DNA of 15,310 nt from DASUBV01 sp035763085 (GCA_035763085.1 DASUBV010000170.1:1-15310), one strand, 5' to 3'; positions 1-6,932 are shown, counted from the stretch's first letter. Made by a program: numbers and translations. Notes: generated by a model not told the origin, from the sequence alone.

Positions 1-20
1 CCAAGGCCACGTAGTTAACG
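1..20 (+). repeat. Left terminal inverted repeat of the IS
   Basis: CCAAGGCCACGTAGTTAACG is the exact reverse complement of 1491-1510. Perfect terminal repeats of this length define the element ends. Confidence 0.95.
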
Positions 21-62
21 TCCGGTTTGGACGTGTCAAGGGCGTGTCGGTCCCGGATCTGG

Positions 63-120
63 CAACGGGACTCCTCGATGATCCGGTTCGACCAAGAGCC
101 GATCATGAGGAGTCCCGTTG
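63..120 (+). promoter_or_regulatory. Hairpin burying the transposase ribosome binding site and start codon
   Basis: Positions 63-83 and 101-120 are complementary over 20 bp with a single bulged G at 77. The stem is 14 bp, then 6 bp, with a loop of about 17 nt. The 3' arm contains the Shine-Dalgarno GAGGAG (107-112) and the TTG start (118-120). A transcript entering from outside the element would carry both arms and hide the initiation site. A transcript starting inside the loop would not. This matches the fold-back protection against read-through known from IS10 and IS50; its role here is inferred. Confidence 0.7.
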
Positions 121-1476
121 GAGGACCAGTGTGTCATTACCCGGCAGGTCACGGTGGCGGCGGGCGTGTTCGCCCCCGGGCATCTGGGTGAGCTGACTCA
201 GATCGTGCCGTTTGAGATGGTTGATGCGGCGCTGGCGGCTGCCGGCACGGCCGGGGCCCGTGTCCGTGTGCTGCCGTCGCGGGTGGTGGTGTACCTGCTG
301 CTGGCCGGGGGCCTGTTCGCCGGGCTGGGGTACCGGCAGGTGTGGCACAAGCTGACCGCCGGCCTGGGCGCGCTGGCGGTGGCGAACCCGAGCGACAACG
401 CGCTGTGGCAGGCCCGCGCCCGGCTGGGCGCGGCGCCGCTGCGGTGGCTGTTTGACCTGCTGCGCGGCCCGGCTACCGCGCTTACCACCGGGGCGGTGCG
501 CTGGCACGGGCTGCTGGTGTGCGCGATCGACGGCACCACCATGGCGGTTCCGGACAGCCCGCGGAACCTGGCCGCCTACAGCAGGCAGCCCGGCAGCCAC
601 GGCGGGTCCGGCTACCCGCTGCTGCGGCTGGTCGCCCTGGTCGCCTGCGGCACCCGCACGATCATCGACGCGGTATTCACCGCCACCAGCTGCGGCGAGC
701 AGGACTGCACCCGCCGGCTTCGGCGCAGCCTGCACGCGGGCATGGTCGTGCTGCTGGACCGCAACTTCGACATCGCCGCGCTGCTCGGCCAGCTCGCCGC
801 CACCAGCGCGGACCTGCTGGTCCGCGTGAAGGTCAACCGCAAGCTGCCGGTGCTGCGCCGCTACCGCGACGGGTCCTACCTGTCGCAGATCGGCGCCGTG
901 CCGGTGCGGGTGATCGAGTGCGAGATCACCATCGCCACCAGCGCCGGCCGGCACACCGGCACCTACCGGCTGGCCACGACCCTGCTCGACCACCGCCAGC
1001 ACCCGGCCGCCGCGCTGATCACCTTGTACCACGAAAGATGGGAAATCGAGACCGCCTACCTCGAGCTCAAGTCCAGCCTCCTGGGCAGCCGCGTGCTGCG
1101 CGCCCGCTCCCCGGCCGGCATCGCCCAGGAGGTCTACGCCCTGCTGACCTGCTACCAGGTCCTGCGCATCGCCATCACCGACGCGATCGAGACCGCCGGC
1201 GGCACCGACCCCGACCGCGGCAGCTTCACCATCGCCCTGAACGCCGCCCGCGACCTGCTCACCCAGGCCGCCGCCATCACCGCCGGCACCACCACCGACC
1301 TGACCGGCGCCATCGGCCGCCGCGTCCTGGACAATCTCCTGCCCAGCCGGCGGCTGCGCGTCAGCCCCCGCATCGTCAAGCGCGCCATCTCCAAGCACCA
1401 GGCCAGAGGCCCGAACGTGAACCGGCGCAGCTACAAAGCCACCCTCCAGATCAACATCCTCACCGACGGACCTTGA
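118..1476 (+). CDS. IS4-family DDE transposase
   Basis: This 452-residue protein cuts and joins the ends of the surrounding element. The N-terminal ~85 residues (GHLGELTQIVPFE, then LPSRVVVYLLLAGGLF) match the IS4 transposase N-terminal domain. The catalytic DDE core follows. The first Asp is in IDGTT (D138) and the second in LLDRNFD (D214). The Glu is E311 in the IS4 signature Y-x2-R-x3-E-x6-K, seen as Y304, R307, E311 and K318. Length is normal for the family and no frameshift is visible. The TTG start at 118 is chosen because GAGGAG lies 5 nt upstream; no in-frame ATG exists before residue 34. An ATG at 105 is out of frame. Translation is probably limited by the hairpin at 63-120. Confidence 0.93.
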   Translation: MEDQCVITRQVTVAAGVFAPGHLGELTQIVPFEMVDAALAAAGTAGARVRVLPSRVVVYLLLAGGLFAGLGYRQVWHKLTAGLGALAVANPSDNALWQARARLGAAPLRWLFDLLRGPATALTTGAVRWHGLLVCAIDGTTMAVPDSPRNLAAYSRQPGSHGGSGYPLLRLVALVACGTRTIIDAVFTATSCGEQDCTRRLRRSLHAGMVVLLDRNFDIAALLGQLAATSADLLVRVKVNRKLPVLRRYRDGSYLSQIGAVPVRVIECEITIATSAGRHTGTYRLATTLLDHRQHPAAALITLYHERWEIETAYLELKSSLLGSRVLRARSPAGIAQEVYALLTCYQVLRIAITDAIETAGGTDPDRGSFTIALNAARDLLTQAAAITAGTTTDLTGAIGRRVLDNLLPSRRLRVSPRIVKRAISKHQARGPNVNRRSYKATLQINILTDGP

Positions 1477-1490
1477 CACGCCCGCCCCAC

Positions 1491-1510
1491 CGTTAACTAC
1501 GTGGCCTTGG
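1491..1510 (-). repeat. Right terminal inverted repeat of the IS
   Basis: CGTTAACTACGTGGCCTTGG pairs base for base with positions 1-20. The transposase stop codon (1474-1476) lies 14 bp inside this repeat. Confidence 0.95.
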
Positions 1511-1528
1511 GGCTAGCGCGCGCCGGAC

Positions 1529-2470
1529 TCAGCGGCGCAGGGCGGTCTCCTGGTCCATGCGCGACAGCTTCTCGGGGTTGCGCACGGCGTACAGGCCGGT
1601 GATGAGGCCGCCGTCGATGCGCATCGCCAGGACGGTGTTGACCTCGCCGTTCATCCGGAGAATCAGCGCCGGGTAGCCGTTGACCTGGGCCGGCAGCAGC
1701 GACGCCACGCGGGTGAAGCGGCCCAGCCCGGCGGACACCAGGCCGGCCACCGGCCCGGCCCCGAGGACGGGTTCCAGGACGGCCTCGACGACTCCGCCGC
1801 CATCCCCCAGGAACACGACGTCGGGCGCGAGGATGTCGAGCAGGCTCTGCAGGTCGCCTGTTTCAACCGCCCGCCGGAACGCCTCGAGCACCTGCCGGGT
1901 CTCGGCCGGGGAGACCACCTCGCGGGGTCGCCGGGCCGCGACGTGGGAACGGGCGCGGTGTGCGATCTGGCGGACCGTGGCCGGGCTCTTATCGATGGCT
2001 TCGGCGATCTCGTCGTAGGCCAGGTCGAACACCTCGCGCAGCACGAACACCGCCCGCTCGGTCGGCGTGAGCGTCTCCAGCACCAGCAGCATCGCCATCG
2101 AGACGCTCTCGGCCAGCTCGATGTCCTCGGCCACGTCGGGTGAGGTGAGCAGCGGCTCGGGCAGCCAGGGGCCGACGTAAAATTCCTTGCGGCGGCCAAG
2201 CAGCCGCAGCCGGGCGAGCGCCTGCCGGGTGGTGATCCGGACCAGGTAGGCACGCTGGTTCTGCACGGTGTCCAGGTCGACGCCCGCCCACCGCAGCCAG
2301 GTCTCCTGGAGGACATCCTCGGCGTCGGCGGCCGAGCCGAGCATCTCGTAGGCCACGGTGAACAGCAGGTTGCGGTGGGTGATGAACGCCTCGGTGCCGG
2401 GATCCGGGCGGTCGTCCTGGCTCATGCTCCTACCACGATCTCCGGGCGCGGCCTGCGTCATGCCGGCCAT
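1529..2470 (-). CDS. sigJ: ECF41/SigJ-type sigma factor with C-terminal SnoaL-like domain
   Basis: This is an alternative sigma factor that directs RNA polymerase to ECF promoters. Numbered from the ATG at 2470 (313 aa), sigma region 2 spans about residues 25-95 (AEDVLQETWLRW) and region 4 about 125-185 (LTPTERAVFVLREVFDLAYDEIAEA). A SnoaL/NTF2-like domain follows. Three ECF41 hallmarks are seen: the linker WLPEP (102-106), the DGGG motif (223-227, here DGGGV) and NPEKL near the end (298-302, usual form NPDKL). In ECF41 proteins the C-terminal domain controls activity, so no anti-sigma partner is expected. The start at 2470 is preferred because AGGGAG lies 6 nt upstream. The longer ATG at 2503 falls where the candidate promoter would place the transcription start. 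An ATG at 2425 has its GGAG only 1 nt away. The carboxymuconolactone decarboxylase/oxidoreductase/epimerase gene that usually accompanies ECF41 is not in the window. Confidence 0.9.
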   Translation of the reverse strand: MAGMTQAAPGDRGRSMSQDDRPDPGTEAFITHRNLLFTVAYEMLGSAADAEDVLQETWLRWAGVDLDTVQNQRAYLVRITTRQALARLRLLGRRKEFYVGPWLPEPLLTSPDVAEDIELAESVSMAMLLVLETLTPTERAVFVLREVFDLAYDEIAEAIDKSPATVRQIAHRARSHVAARRPREVVSPAETRQVLEAFRRAVETGDLQSLLDILAPDVVFLGDGGGVVEAVLEPVLGAGPVAGLVSAGLGRFTRVASLLPAQVNGYPALILRMNGEVNTVLAMRIDGGLITGLYAVRNPEKLSRMDQETALRR

Positions 2471-2509
2471 GGCTGGCTCCCTGTTCCCTGTTGACAGTGT
2501 CATTCACCA

Positions 2510-2536
2510 GACACTCGCTCGTGCCAGTTTGTGACA
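2510..2536 (-). promoter_or_regulatory. Candidate ECF41 self-promoter upstream of sigJ
   Basis: Read on the - strand, TGTCACA (2536-2530) is followed after 16 nt by TGTC (2513-2510). The known ECF41 target motif is TGTCACA, a spacer of similar length, then CGTC. The -35 matches fully and the -10 differs in one base. The predicted transcription start is near 2503. A 6-bp inverted repeat (AGTGTC 2496-2501 with GACACT 2510-2515) overlaps the -10 and could be an operator. Confidence 0.7.
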
Positions 2537-2656
2537 CCAGGAGAGATCACGGCGCCGGCGGCGCTGACCCGGTCGGGGGCTGACCGCCCGGAGGCGCTTC
2601 ACCAGCCAGTCCTTGTTGTCCTGGTTTGCGGAGGAGCCTGACGCGGGCGGGCGCGG

Positions 2657-3421
2657 CTAGCCGGGTCCGGCCGGGCAGGCGCCGCCGCTCCACGGACAGG
2701 TGGCCGCGTTGTAGTCCTGATCCTCCAGCTCGCGCAGGAACCGGGCGCCGGCCCGGGTATCGCGGGTCATCCAGCGGGCGACCACCAGCACCGAGATCCG
2801 CGCCGCGCCTGCCTTGCGCAGGGCCAGCGCGGCCGACTGGGCATGCCCGCCGGTGACCCAGGTGTCGTCCAGCAGCAGCACGTGCGAGCCTGGCGGCAGC
2901 TGCCCGGTGACGGTGAAGTGGTCGGGACTCACGTCGCGGGCGTACCGGATCTGCCCGGCCGGCGCAGCGGTCAGGCTGATTTCACGGGCCGGGGCATACG
3001 GGCTGACGACCTGGTGCAGCGGATGCTCGCCCGGCCGGGCCGGCAGGGACGGGACGACGGCCCAGTGACTGACCGGCGCGCCGGCCAGCGCCGCGGCGCA
3101 CCGGGTGTGCCCGGCGACGCCGAGTGCCGCTAACAGCCGGACCACCAGCCAGTGCTCGGTGACCGGCTGGGTGGCCTTGTAGCCGCGCATCAGGTAGCCG
3201 GACTGCTGGCCGGCGACCGCGTAAGTCATGATCGCGGTGGCATCGGCTAATCCGTCGAAGTCGCGGTGCTGGCGGCACTGGTAGCAACGCTGGAACCCAT
3301 CCGAAGGCCGGGCGCACACCGCGCAGGTGACCTTCGGCAGCCGCACCGGGTTGCGCAGGTACCCGCCAGCCCGCGCGACCAGCGAGTCACGCAGCCGGGC
3401 CAGCGGGTCCTGCTCGGTCAT
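2657..3421 (-). CDS. ComF-like phosphoribosyltransferase with N-terminal zinc ribbon
   Basis: This 254-residue protein has four cysteines near the N-terminus (C33-x2-C36 and C46-x2-C49) that form a zinc ribbon like that of ComF. A type I phosphoribosyltransferase domain follows. Its PRPP-binding loop is LLLDDTWVTGGH (about 182-193), with the two Asp and the TGG turn of the family consensus. PSLPARPGEHPL (about 124-135) is a further family-typical segment. The ATG at 3421 overlaps the TGA of the upstream dprA-like gene as ATGA, which fixes the start and implies coupled translation. The open frame extends to 3571 inside that gene, but the overlap start is far more likely. In naturally transformable bacteria ComF acts with DprA in DNA uptake; whether that holds here is unknown. 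Leu97 is a rare TTA codon. No obvious terminator was found downstream. Confidence 0.85.
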   Translation of the reverse strand: MTEQDPLARLRDSLVARAGGYLRNPVRLPKVTCAVCARPSDGFQRCYQCRQHRDFDGLADATAIMTYAVAGQQSGYLMRGYKATQPVTEHWLVVRLLAALGVAGHTRCAAALAGAPVSHWAVVPSLPARPGEHPLHQVVSPYAPAREISLTAAPAGQIRYARDVSPDHFTVTGQLPPGSHVLLLDDTWVTGGHAQSAALALRKAGAARISVLVVARWMTRDTRAGARFLRELEDQDYNAATCPWSGGACPAGPG

Positions 3422-4359
3422 TCGCGGGTGCCCGCCCGGGCCGCTGCCAGCTTGTCCAGGTCGGCGCGGACATCCTGCTGACCGGCGATCAGCCGGTCGA
3501 TCAGCCCGGCCGTCTCGCGCAGGCCGCTGGCCACCTGCACCCCCGGCCGGCCGGCCATCGCGCGCGCCCACTCGTTTCGTTCCGCGACCAGGTCGGTCAG
3601 GATCACCGGGCGGCCGTGCTCCACCGCCAGCCGCGCCTGCACCCGAGCGCCGCTCTTCTCCCCCGCCTCCACCACGATCGTGGCCAGCGAGTAGCCCGAC
3701 ATCGTCGCGTTACGCATCAGGAACGTGTGCTTCTGCGGCGGCGCGTCCGGCCAGAACTGCGACACCAGCAGCCCGCGCGCCGCGATCTCATCGTGCAGGC
3801 CCGCGTTCTCCGGCGGGTAGACCCGGCTGATGCCTGTCCCGATAACCGCGACCGTCCGGCCGCCCTCATCGAGGGCCGTCCGGTGCGCGGCCGTGTCGAT
3901 GCCGCGGGCCAGCCCGGCCGCGACGGAGATCTTCCGCCGGACCAGCTCATGCGCGATGCCGCGCGCGATGCCCAGCGCCCGGCCTGACGCGTCTCTCGAT
4001 CCCACGACCGCCACGGCCGGATCGCCGGGCAGCAGCTTCCCGCGCCAGAACAGGAACGGCGGCGCCTGGTGAATCTCGCGCAGCCGGGCAGGGTAGCCGT
4101 CGTCGAGGATGGTGGTGAGGTGCCAGTCCTGCCCGGCCCAGCGGGCGATGTCGGCAGCGGCGGCCGCGAGGGGGTCAGCCTCGCTGGTGTCCGGTGCGTC
4201 CAGGAGCGTGGCTGGCTCGTGCTCGTCCCGCCAGTCGCGCCACACCGCGAGCGCGCTGCCCGCCTCCAGCACGTCGGCCGTGACCTCCGGCCAGGCCGCC
4301 GCCGTGGCCCGGAGCAGCGCGACGAGAGCTGCCTGCTCCTGCTGCCGGCCTGCCTCCAC
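3418..4359 (-). CDS. dprA: DprA/Smf-family protein, divergent orphan type
   Basis: This is a SLOG (Rossmann-like) protein of the DprA family, whose classic members bind single-stranded DNA and load RecA during transformation. Numbered from the GTG at 4359 (313 aa): nucleotide-binding VAVVGSRD (116-123), GLARGIDTAAH (149-159), GTGISRVYPPEN (174-185) and VEAGEKSGARVQA (230-242). It departs from typical DprA at RNATMSGYS (216-224), where RNRIIAGLS is usual. It also lacks a C-terminal winged-helix domain. The usual dprA neighbours (comM/yifB, yraN, rnhB) are absent, so it is probably a second, specialised copy. The start is uncertain. The GTG at 4359 has only a weak GGGG upstream. The only other in-frame start, TTG at 4446, lies in the loop of a perfect palindrome and would add 29 low-complexity residues. 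It is coupled to the phosphoribosyltransferase gene downstream. Confidence 0.87.
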   Translation of the reverse strand: MEAGRQQEQAALVALLRATAAAWPEVTADVLEAGSALAVWRDWRDEHEPATLLDAPDTSEADPLAAAAADIARWAGQDWHLTTILDDGYPARLREIHQAPPFLFWRGKLLPGDPAVAVVGSRDASGRALGIARGIAHELVRRKISVAAGLARGIDTAAHRTALDEGGRTVAVIGTGISRVYPPENAGLHDEIAARGLLVSQFWPDAPPQKHTFLMRNATMSGYSLATIVVEAGEKSGARVQARLAVEHGRPVILTDLVAERNEWARAMAGRPGVQVASGLRETAGLIDRLIAGQQDVRADLDKLAAARAGTRE

Positions 4360-4430
4360 GGCCCCAGCGTAAGCGCCGGGTCTCTCATTCGCTGGGCGGC
4401 GGCGCCAGCCGGTGCGTCCCCTGCCGACGC

Positions 4431-4462
4431 CCGACGAGGTATCCAAGTGGATACCTCGTCGG
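4431..4462. promoter_or_regulatory. Perfect 14-bp palindrome upstream of the dprA/comF-like pair
   Basis: CCGACGAGGTATCC (4431-4444) is exactly complementary to 4449-4462 across the 4-nt spacer AAGT. There is no T-tract on either side, so an intrinsic terminator is unlikely. Its place between two divergent genes, about 70 nt upstream of the preferred dprA start, suits an operator for a dimeric repressor or a 5'-leader hairpin. Function is inferred. Confidence 0.6.
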
Positions 4463-4605
4463 GTCGGCCGGCGCTTGACGGCGCAGGAGAGCGGGGGGTC
4501 GTGGGCTCAGCGGGCCGCGGAGCCCGCATAACCTGCAGCCGTGGGTGGCCCGATCCCGGCGTACCGGGCGGGCGATCGAATCAGGACATTCGACAGGATG
4601 ACGAC

Positions 4606-5192
4606 GTGATGCTGGCCCCCGTTTACCCCGTGCGCTCTGCCCGGCTGTTGCTCCGGCCGCTCTCCTCCGCTGACGTCTCGGCAGTGGTGGCATACCGGTC
4701 CCGGCCAGAGGTATGCCGGTACGTGCCCTTTGATCCGATGAACGCTGCCGCCGTGCAGGCCCGCGTCAACGGACAGTGGTCTCGCCAGACCCTGGATCAG
4801 GAAGGTGAAGCGCTGACCCTCGGCGCCGAGCTGGCCGGCAGCGGGCAGCTGATCGGCGATGTCATGCTGCGCTGGATAAGCGCAGAACACGAGTGCGGCG
4901 AACTCGGGTACGTGTTCCACCCGGCATATGGCGGCCACGGATACGCCGGCGAGGCGGCGCATGCGGTGCTCCATCTGGCGTCGACGACCTCCGGCTGCAC
5001 CGCGTCATTGCCCGGGTCGATGCCCGGAACACAGCCTCGGCGCGCCTGGCATCTCGTCTCGGGATGCGCCAGGAAGCCCGCCTGGTGGAAAACGAATGGT
5101 TCAAGGGCCAGTGGAGTGACGAACTCGACTTCGCCCTGCTCAGCAAGGAGTGGCAGGCCCAGCGGCTGGCAGGCTGCGCAGCGTGCGGGTAG
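4606..5192 (+). pseudogene. GNAT acetyltransferase, broken by a single-base deletion
   Basis: This is a GNAT-fold N-acetyltransferase of the RimJ/RimL-like type, with an acetyl-CoA donor and unknown substrate. The first frame, from GTG 4606 (ATG 4609 in frame), reads SARLLLRPLSSADVSAVVAY and then the acetyl-CoA-binding segment YGGHGYAGEA. At 4980/4981 the match moves to another frame, which reads DDLRLHRVIARVDARNTASA and ends LDFALLSKEW before a TAG at 5190-5192. Adding one T after GCG at 4980 would give the family-typical ...HLAFDDLRLHRV... in one continuous protein of about 195 residues. All other motifs look intact, so the deletion is recent or is a sequencing error. AGGA at 4595-4598 is spaced 7 nt from the GTG. 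Without repair the first frame runs on to 5325 with a meaningless tail. Confidence 0.85.
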
Positions 5193-5204
5193 GCGCCGCT
5201 GCGC
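5176..5204. terminator. Candidate bidirectional terminator between convergent genes
   Basis: GCGCAGCG (5176-5183) pairs exactly with CGCTGCGC (5197-5204) across a 13-nt loop. It overlaps the end of the acetyltransferase frame and lies 10 bp past the stop of the anti-sigma gene that runs toward it. There is no T-tract, as is common for GC-rich actinomycete terminators. Confidence 0.4.
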
Positions 5205-5213
5205 GCGCCCGGG

Positions 5214-6053
5214 TCAGACCCGGATGATGAGGAGCAGGAGACCGCTGTCGGACTCGATGCGCAGGGCCGTCAGCTGGCCCGGCGGGTACGCGCTCGTCCC
5301 GGCGATCCGGGCCGAGCCGCGGTAGGTCGCATCCCAGGTTCCCGCGATGTCGGCGCCGTCCCGGGCCACCGCGACAAGGATGCACCGCTCGCCGGAGGGC
5401 AGGCCGCTGGCGGTCAGGTCGATCTCGGTGCCGGTGGGCGTGCTGTGCAGCTGAGCCTGGCCGCTGACTCCCGACGCGGCACTCACCGCGTGGTAGATGG
5501 GGGCCGCCGGGCTGGCGACCAGCAGGACACCGGCGGTGGCGGCTCCCGCGGCCAGGCCGGCACCCGCCGTCAGCAGCCATCGCCAGCTCCGCGCGGGGAG
5601 CGCCAGCAGCCTCCGGGGACGCGGCCCCGCCCGCCCGGTGCCGGCAGCCCGCCGAAGGCTGGCTTCCCGGCCCGGGCCGGCCGCCCATCCAGGGCCGGCT
5701 GGCGGGCGCAGGCCGGCAGCCCGCCGTGGTACGCCATCAGCCCCCAGGCCGGCACCTGGCAGCGGAGCGCTGTCCCGGCGCAGGTGCGGCACTGGCATGT
5801 CGCCGGGCCGGACCGCCGGAGGCGACGGGCGGGTGTGCCGCCTCCGGCGGCCCGCACGGCCGGGAACCGGCGAGCCTTCTGCGGCCGCCAGCTGGCTGAG
5901 CCAGCCGCGGACCGGGACGAGCTCGTCGTAATCCGCGCGGCAGCCGGGGCACGCCACCAGATGGCGGCTGACCCGGGCGCGGGACCGGCCGTCGAGGGCG
6001 CCGACGATGTAGGCGCCGATCTCACCACGCCATTCGGCGCATGAGTAGCTCAT
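5214..6053 (-). CDS. Zinc anti-sigma factor (zf-HC2), orphan, single-pass membrane protein
   Basis: This 279-residue protein carries the ZAS motif HLVACPGC (H31-x3-C35-x2-C38) that binds ECF sigma factors at the inner membrane face. A long Pro/Gly/Arg-rich linker (about 60-157) leads to one transmembrane helix (about 158-180) and an extracytoplasmic C-terminal domain. That domain contains LTASGLP (213-219), C224 and GTWDA (238-242). The same pattern occurs in the anti-sigma at 7596-8429, so the two are paralogues. The ATG at 6053 is supported by GGAGGGGAG just upstream. No sigma factor is adjacent. The nearest on this strand is separated by hairpin terminators and other genes, and the ECF41 gene at 1529 belongs to a type that does not need an anti-sigma. 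The target is therefore unknown; the sigma at 8426 is the obvious candidate. Confidence 0.85.
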   Translation of the reverse strand: MSYSCAEWRGEIGAYIVGALDGRSRARVSRHLVACPGCRADYDELVPVRGWLSQLAAAEGSPVPGRAGRRRRHTRPSPPAVRPGDMPVPHLRRDSAPLPGAGLGADGVPRRAAGLRPPAGPGWAAGPGREASLRRAAGTGRAGPRPRRLLALPARSWRWLLTAGAGLAAGAATAGVLLVASPAAPIYHAVSAASGVSGQAQLHSTPTGTEIDLTASGLPSGERCILVAVARDGADIAGTWDATYRGSARIAGTSAYPPGQLTALRIESDSGLLLLIIRV

Positions 6054-6191
6054 CGGTCTCCCCTCCGGAGCCTGCGGGCTGCGTGTATCGCAAGCGGGCC
6101 GTTCTCGCCCGCCTCCTCCTGTCAGGGTCGTGCGTGTGGCCCGTGGCCGGCGCGGCCGGAGCCGCGTGCGGTTGTAGTTGTGTGTCTGGAT

Positions 6192-6235
6192 GGGGCCCGG
6201 CCCGAGTCGGGGCCATTGACTAGGGGCCGGGCCCC
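6192..6235 (-). terminator. Strong GC hairpin past the lipoprotein operon (distal)
   Basis: GGGGCCCGGCCC (6192-6203) pairs with 6224-6235 across a loop of about 20 nt. It is 12 bp of pure G-C stem, immediately beyond another hairpin. Confidence 0.5.
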
Positions 6236-6264
6236 GCCGGGCAGCATCGAGAGAGCTGCCCGGC
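6236..6264 (-). terminator. Hairpin terminator after the lipoprotein gene (proximal)
   Basis: GCCGGGCAGC (6236-6245) pairs perfectly with GCTGCCCGGC (6255-6264) across a 9-nt loop. It begins 14 bp past the lipoprotein stop. Together with the hairpin at 6192-6235 it should separate the sigma operon from the orphan anti-sigma gene downstream. Confidence 0.65.
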
Positions 6265-6278
6265 CGTCACAGGCTCGC

Positions 6279-6932
6279 TCAGTAGCCATTCCCGTAGCTG
6301 TAACTGGGCGAGGAAGAGGGGGAGGCTGCGCCGCCGCCAGCCGTCCCGTGCGAGACGACAACCTGCCAGGTGAAGGAGGTGCCGCCGAAGCTGTCGGAGA
6401 AGTTGTTGCCGTGCGCCTGGCCGGCTGCGGTGTCCAGGCGGAAGGTGTACAGCGGCTTCCCGTTGTAGGTGAGCTGGGTCTTGCCGTCGTCCGACCGGTG
6501 AATGGTGCCGACCTTGCCGGGCAGCCCGCTGGAGGTCAGGTGAGCCGAGCTGGGGGTCACCGGGAACCAGAAGCTCAGGCAGGAGCCTGTGCACTTGAGG
6601 TTGTCCTTCGACTCCATCGGCGTCTTCGGGGTGTAGATCGTCATCCCCGAGCTGGTCACCAGGGCCGTGCCGATCCCGGACAGGTTGCGGGTCGACACGG
6701 TGCCGCCGGTGGCGCCCGCGTTCCCGCCGTTCCCGCTGCCAGTGCTCCCGGCGTTCCCGCTGCCAGAACTCGAGCTGCCGCCCGCAGAACCGCAGGCGGC
6801 CACCACGACGGCTGCGGCGGCCAGGCCGGAGACGACGGCACCGCTCCGGAGCATCCGCCGGGACCGCCGGGACTTCCGGCTGGCCTGCGATGCGCCGCGG
6901 GCCGGTAGACCCGGACGGTATATGCCTGCCAT
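6279..6932 (-). CDS. Secreted-repeat lipoprotein (COG4315 / Lipoprotein_15 type)
   Basis: This 217-residue protein is predicted to be a surface lipoprotein. A basic N-terminal stretch (SRKSRRSRR) precedes a hydrophobic segment ending in the lipobox VAAC, with C47 as the lipidated cysteine. A Ser/Gly/Asn-rich spacer follows. Two copies of the secreted repeat come next: IGTALVTSSGMTIYTPKTP with the paired cysteines KCTGSCLSFW, and then GKTQLTYNGKPLYTF leading into the GNNFSDSFGGTSFTW region. The biochemical role of this family is unknown. ATG 6932 is chosen because AGAAGGAG lies 7 nt upstream; an in-frame start at 7013 lacks such a site. The gene follows the membrane protein gene after 103 bp and is probably the last gene of the sigma operon. 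Confidence 0.87.
   Translation of the reverse strand: MAGIYRPGLPARGASQASRKSRRSRRMLRSGAVVSGLAAAAVVVAACGSAGGSSSSGSGNAGSTGSGNGGNAGATGGTVSTRNLSGIGTALVTSSGMTIYTPKTPMESKDNLKCTGSCLSFWFPVTPSSAHLTSSGLPGKVGTIHRSDDGKTQLTYNGKPLYTFRLDTAAGQAHGNNFSDSFGGTSFTWQVVVSHGTAGGGAASPSSSPSYSYGNGY

Larger units (their letters stand above)
1..1510 (+). mobile_element. Complete IS4-family insertion sequence (1510 bp)
   Basis: The element is bounded by perfect 20-bp terminal inverted repeats at 1-20 and 1491-1510 and holds a single full-length transposase gene on the + strand. An inner 10-bp inverted repeat (CGTGTCAAGG at 32-41; its complement at 1471-1480) lies at almost the same distance from each end, suggesting a bipartite end. 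The right inner copy overlaps the transposase stop codon. Both ends and the full DDE set are intact, so the element could be mobile. A target-site duplication cannot be tested because the left flank lies outside the window; the right flank starts GGCTAGCGCG. The element ends 18 bp from the stop codon of the neighbouring sigma factor gene without damaging it. Confidence 0.93.

Noticed and set aside
103..1479. A 458-codon open frame opposite the transposase
   Set aside because: The product is repetitive Gly/Ala/Gln with no domain, and the + strand frame carries the complete IS4 transposase motifs.
2471..2503. Upstream ATG at 2503 as the sigJ start
   Set aside because: It has no ribosome binding site and coincides with the transcription start predicted from the candidate promoter; ATG 2470 has AGGGAG at good spacing.
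2537..2656. A possible short - strand coding remnant (segment reading DNKDWLVKRLR)
   Set aside because: It has no supported start, is under 40 codons and matches no family I recognise. GC-rich intergenic sequence yields such frames readily.
4360..4446. TTG at 4446 as the dprA start
   Set aside because: The codon lies in the loop of a perfect palindrome, lacks a Shine-Dalgarno and adds low-complexity sequence not typical of DprA. It remains possible.
4474..4510. TTGACG as a -35 element for the acetyltransferase
   Set aside because: No AT-rich -10 follows at 16-18 nt, only G-rich sequence.
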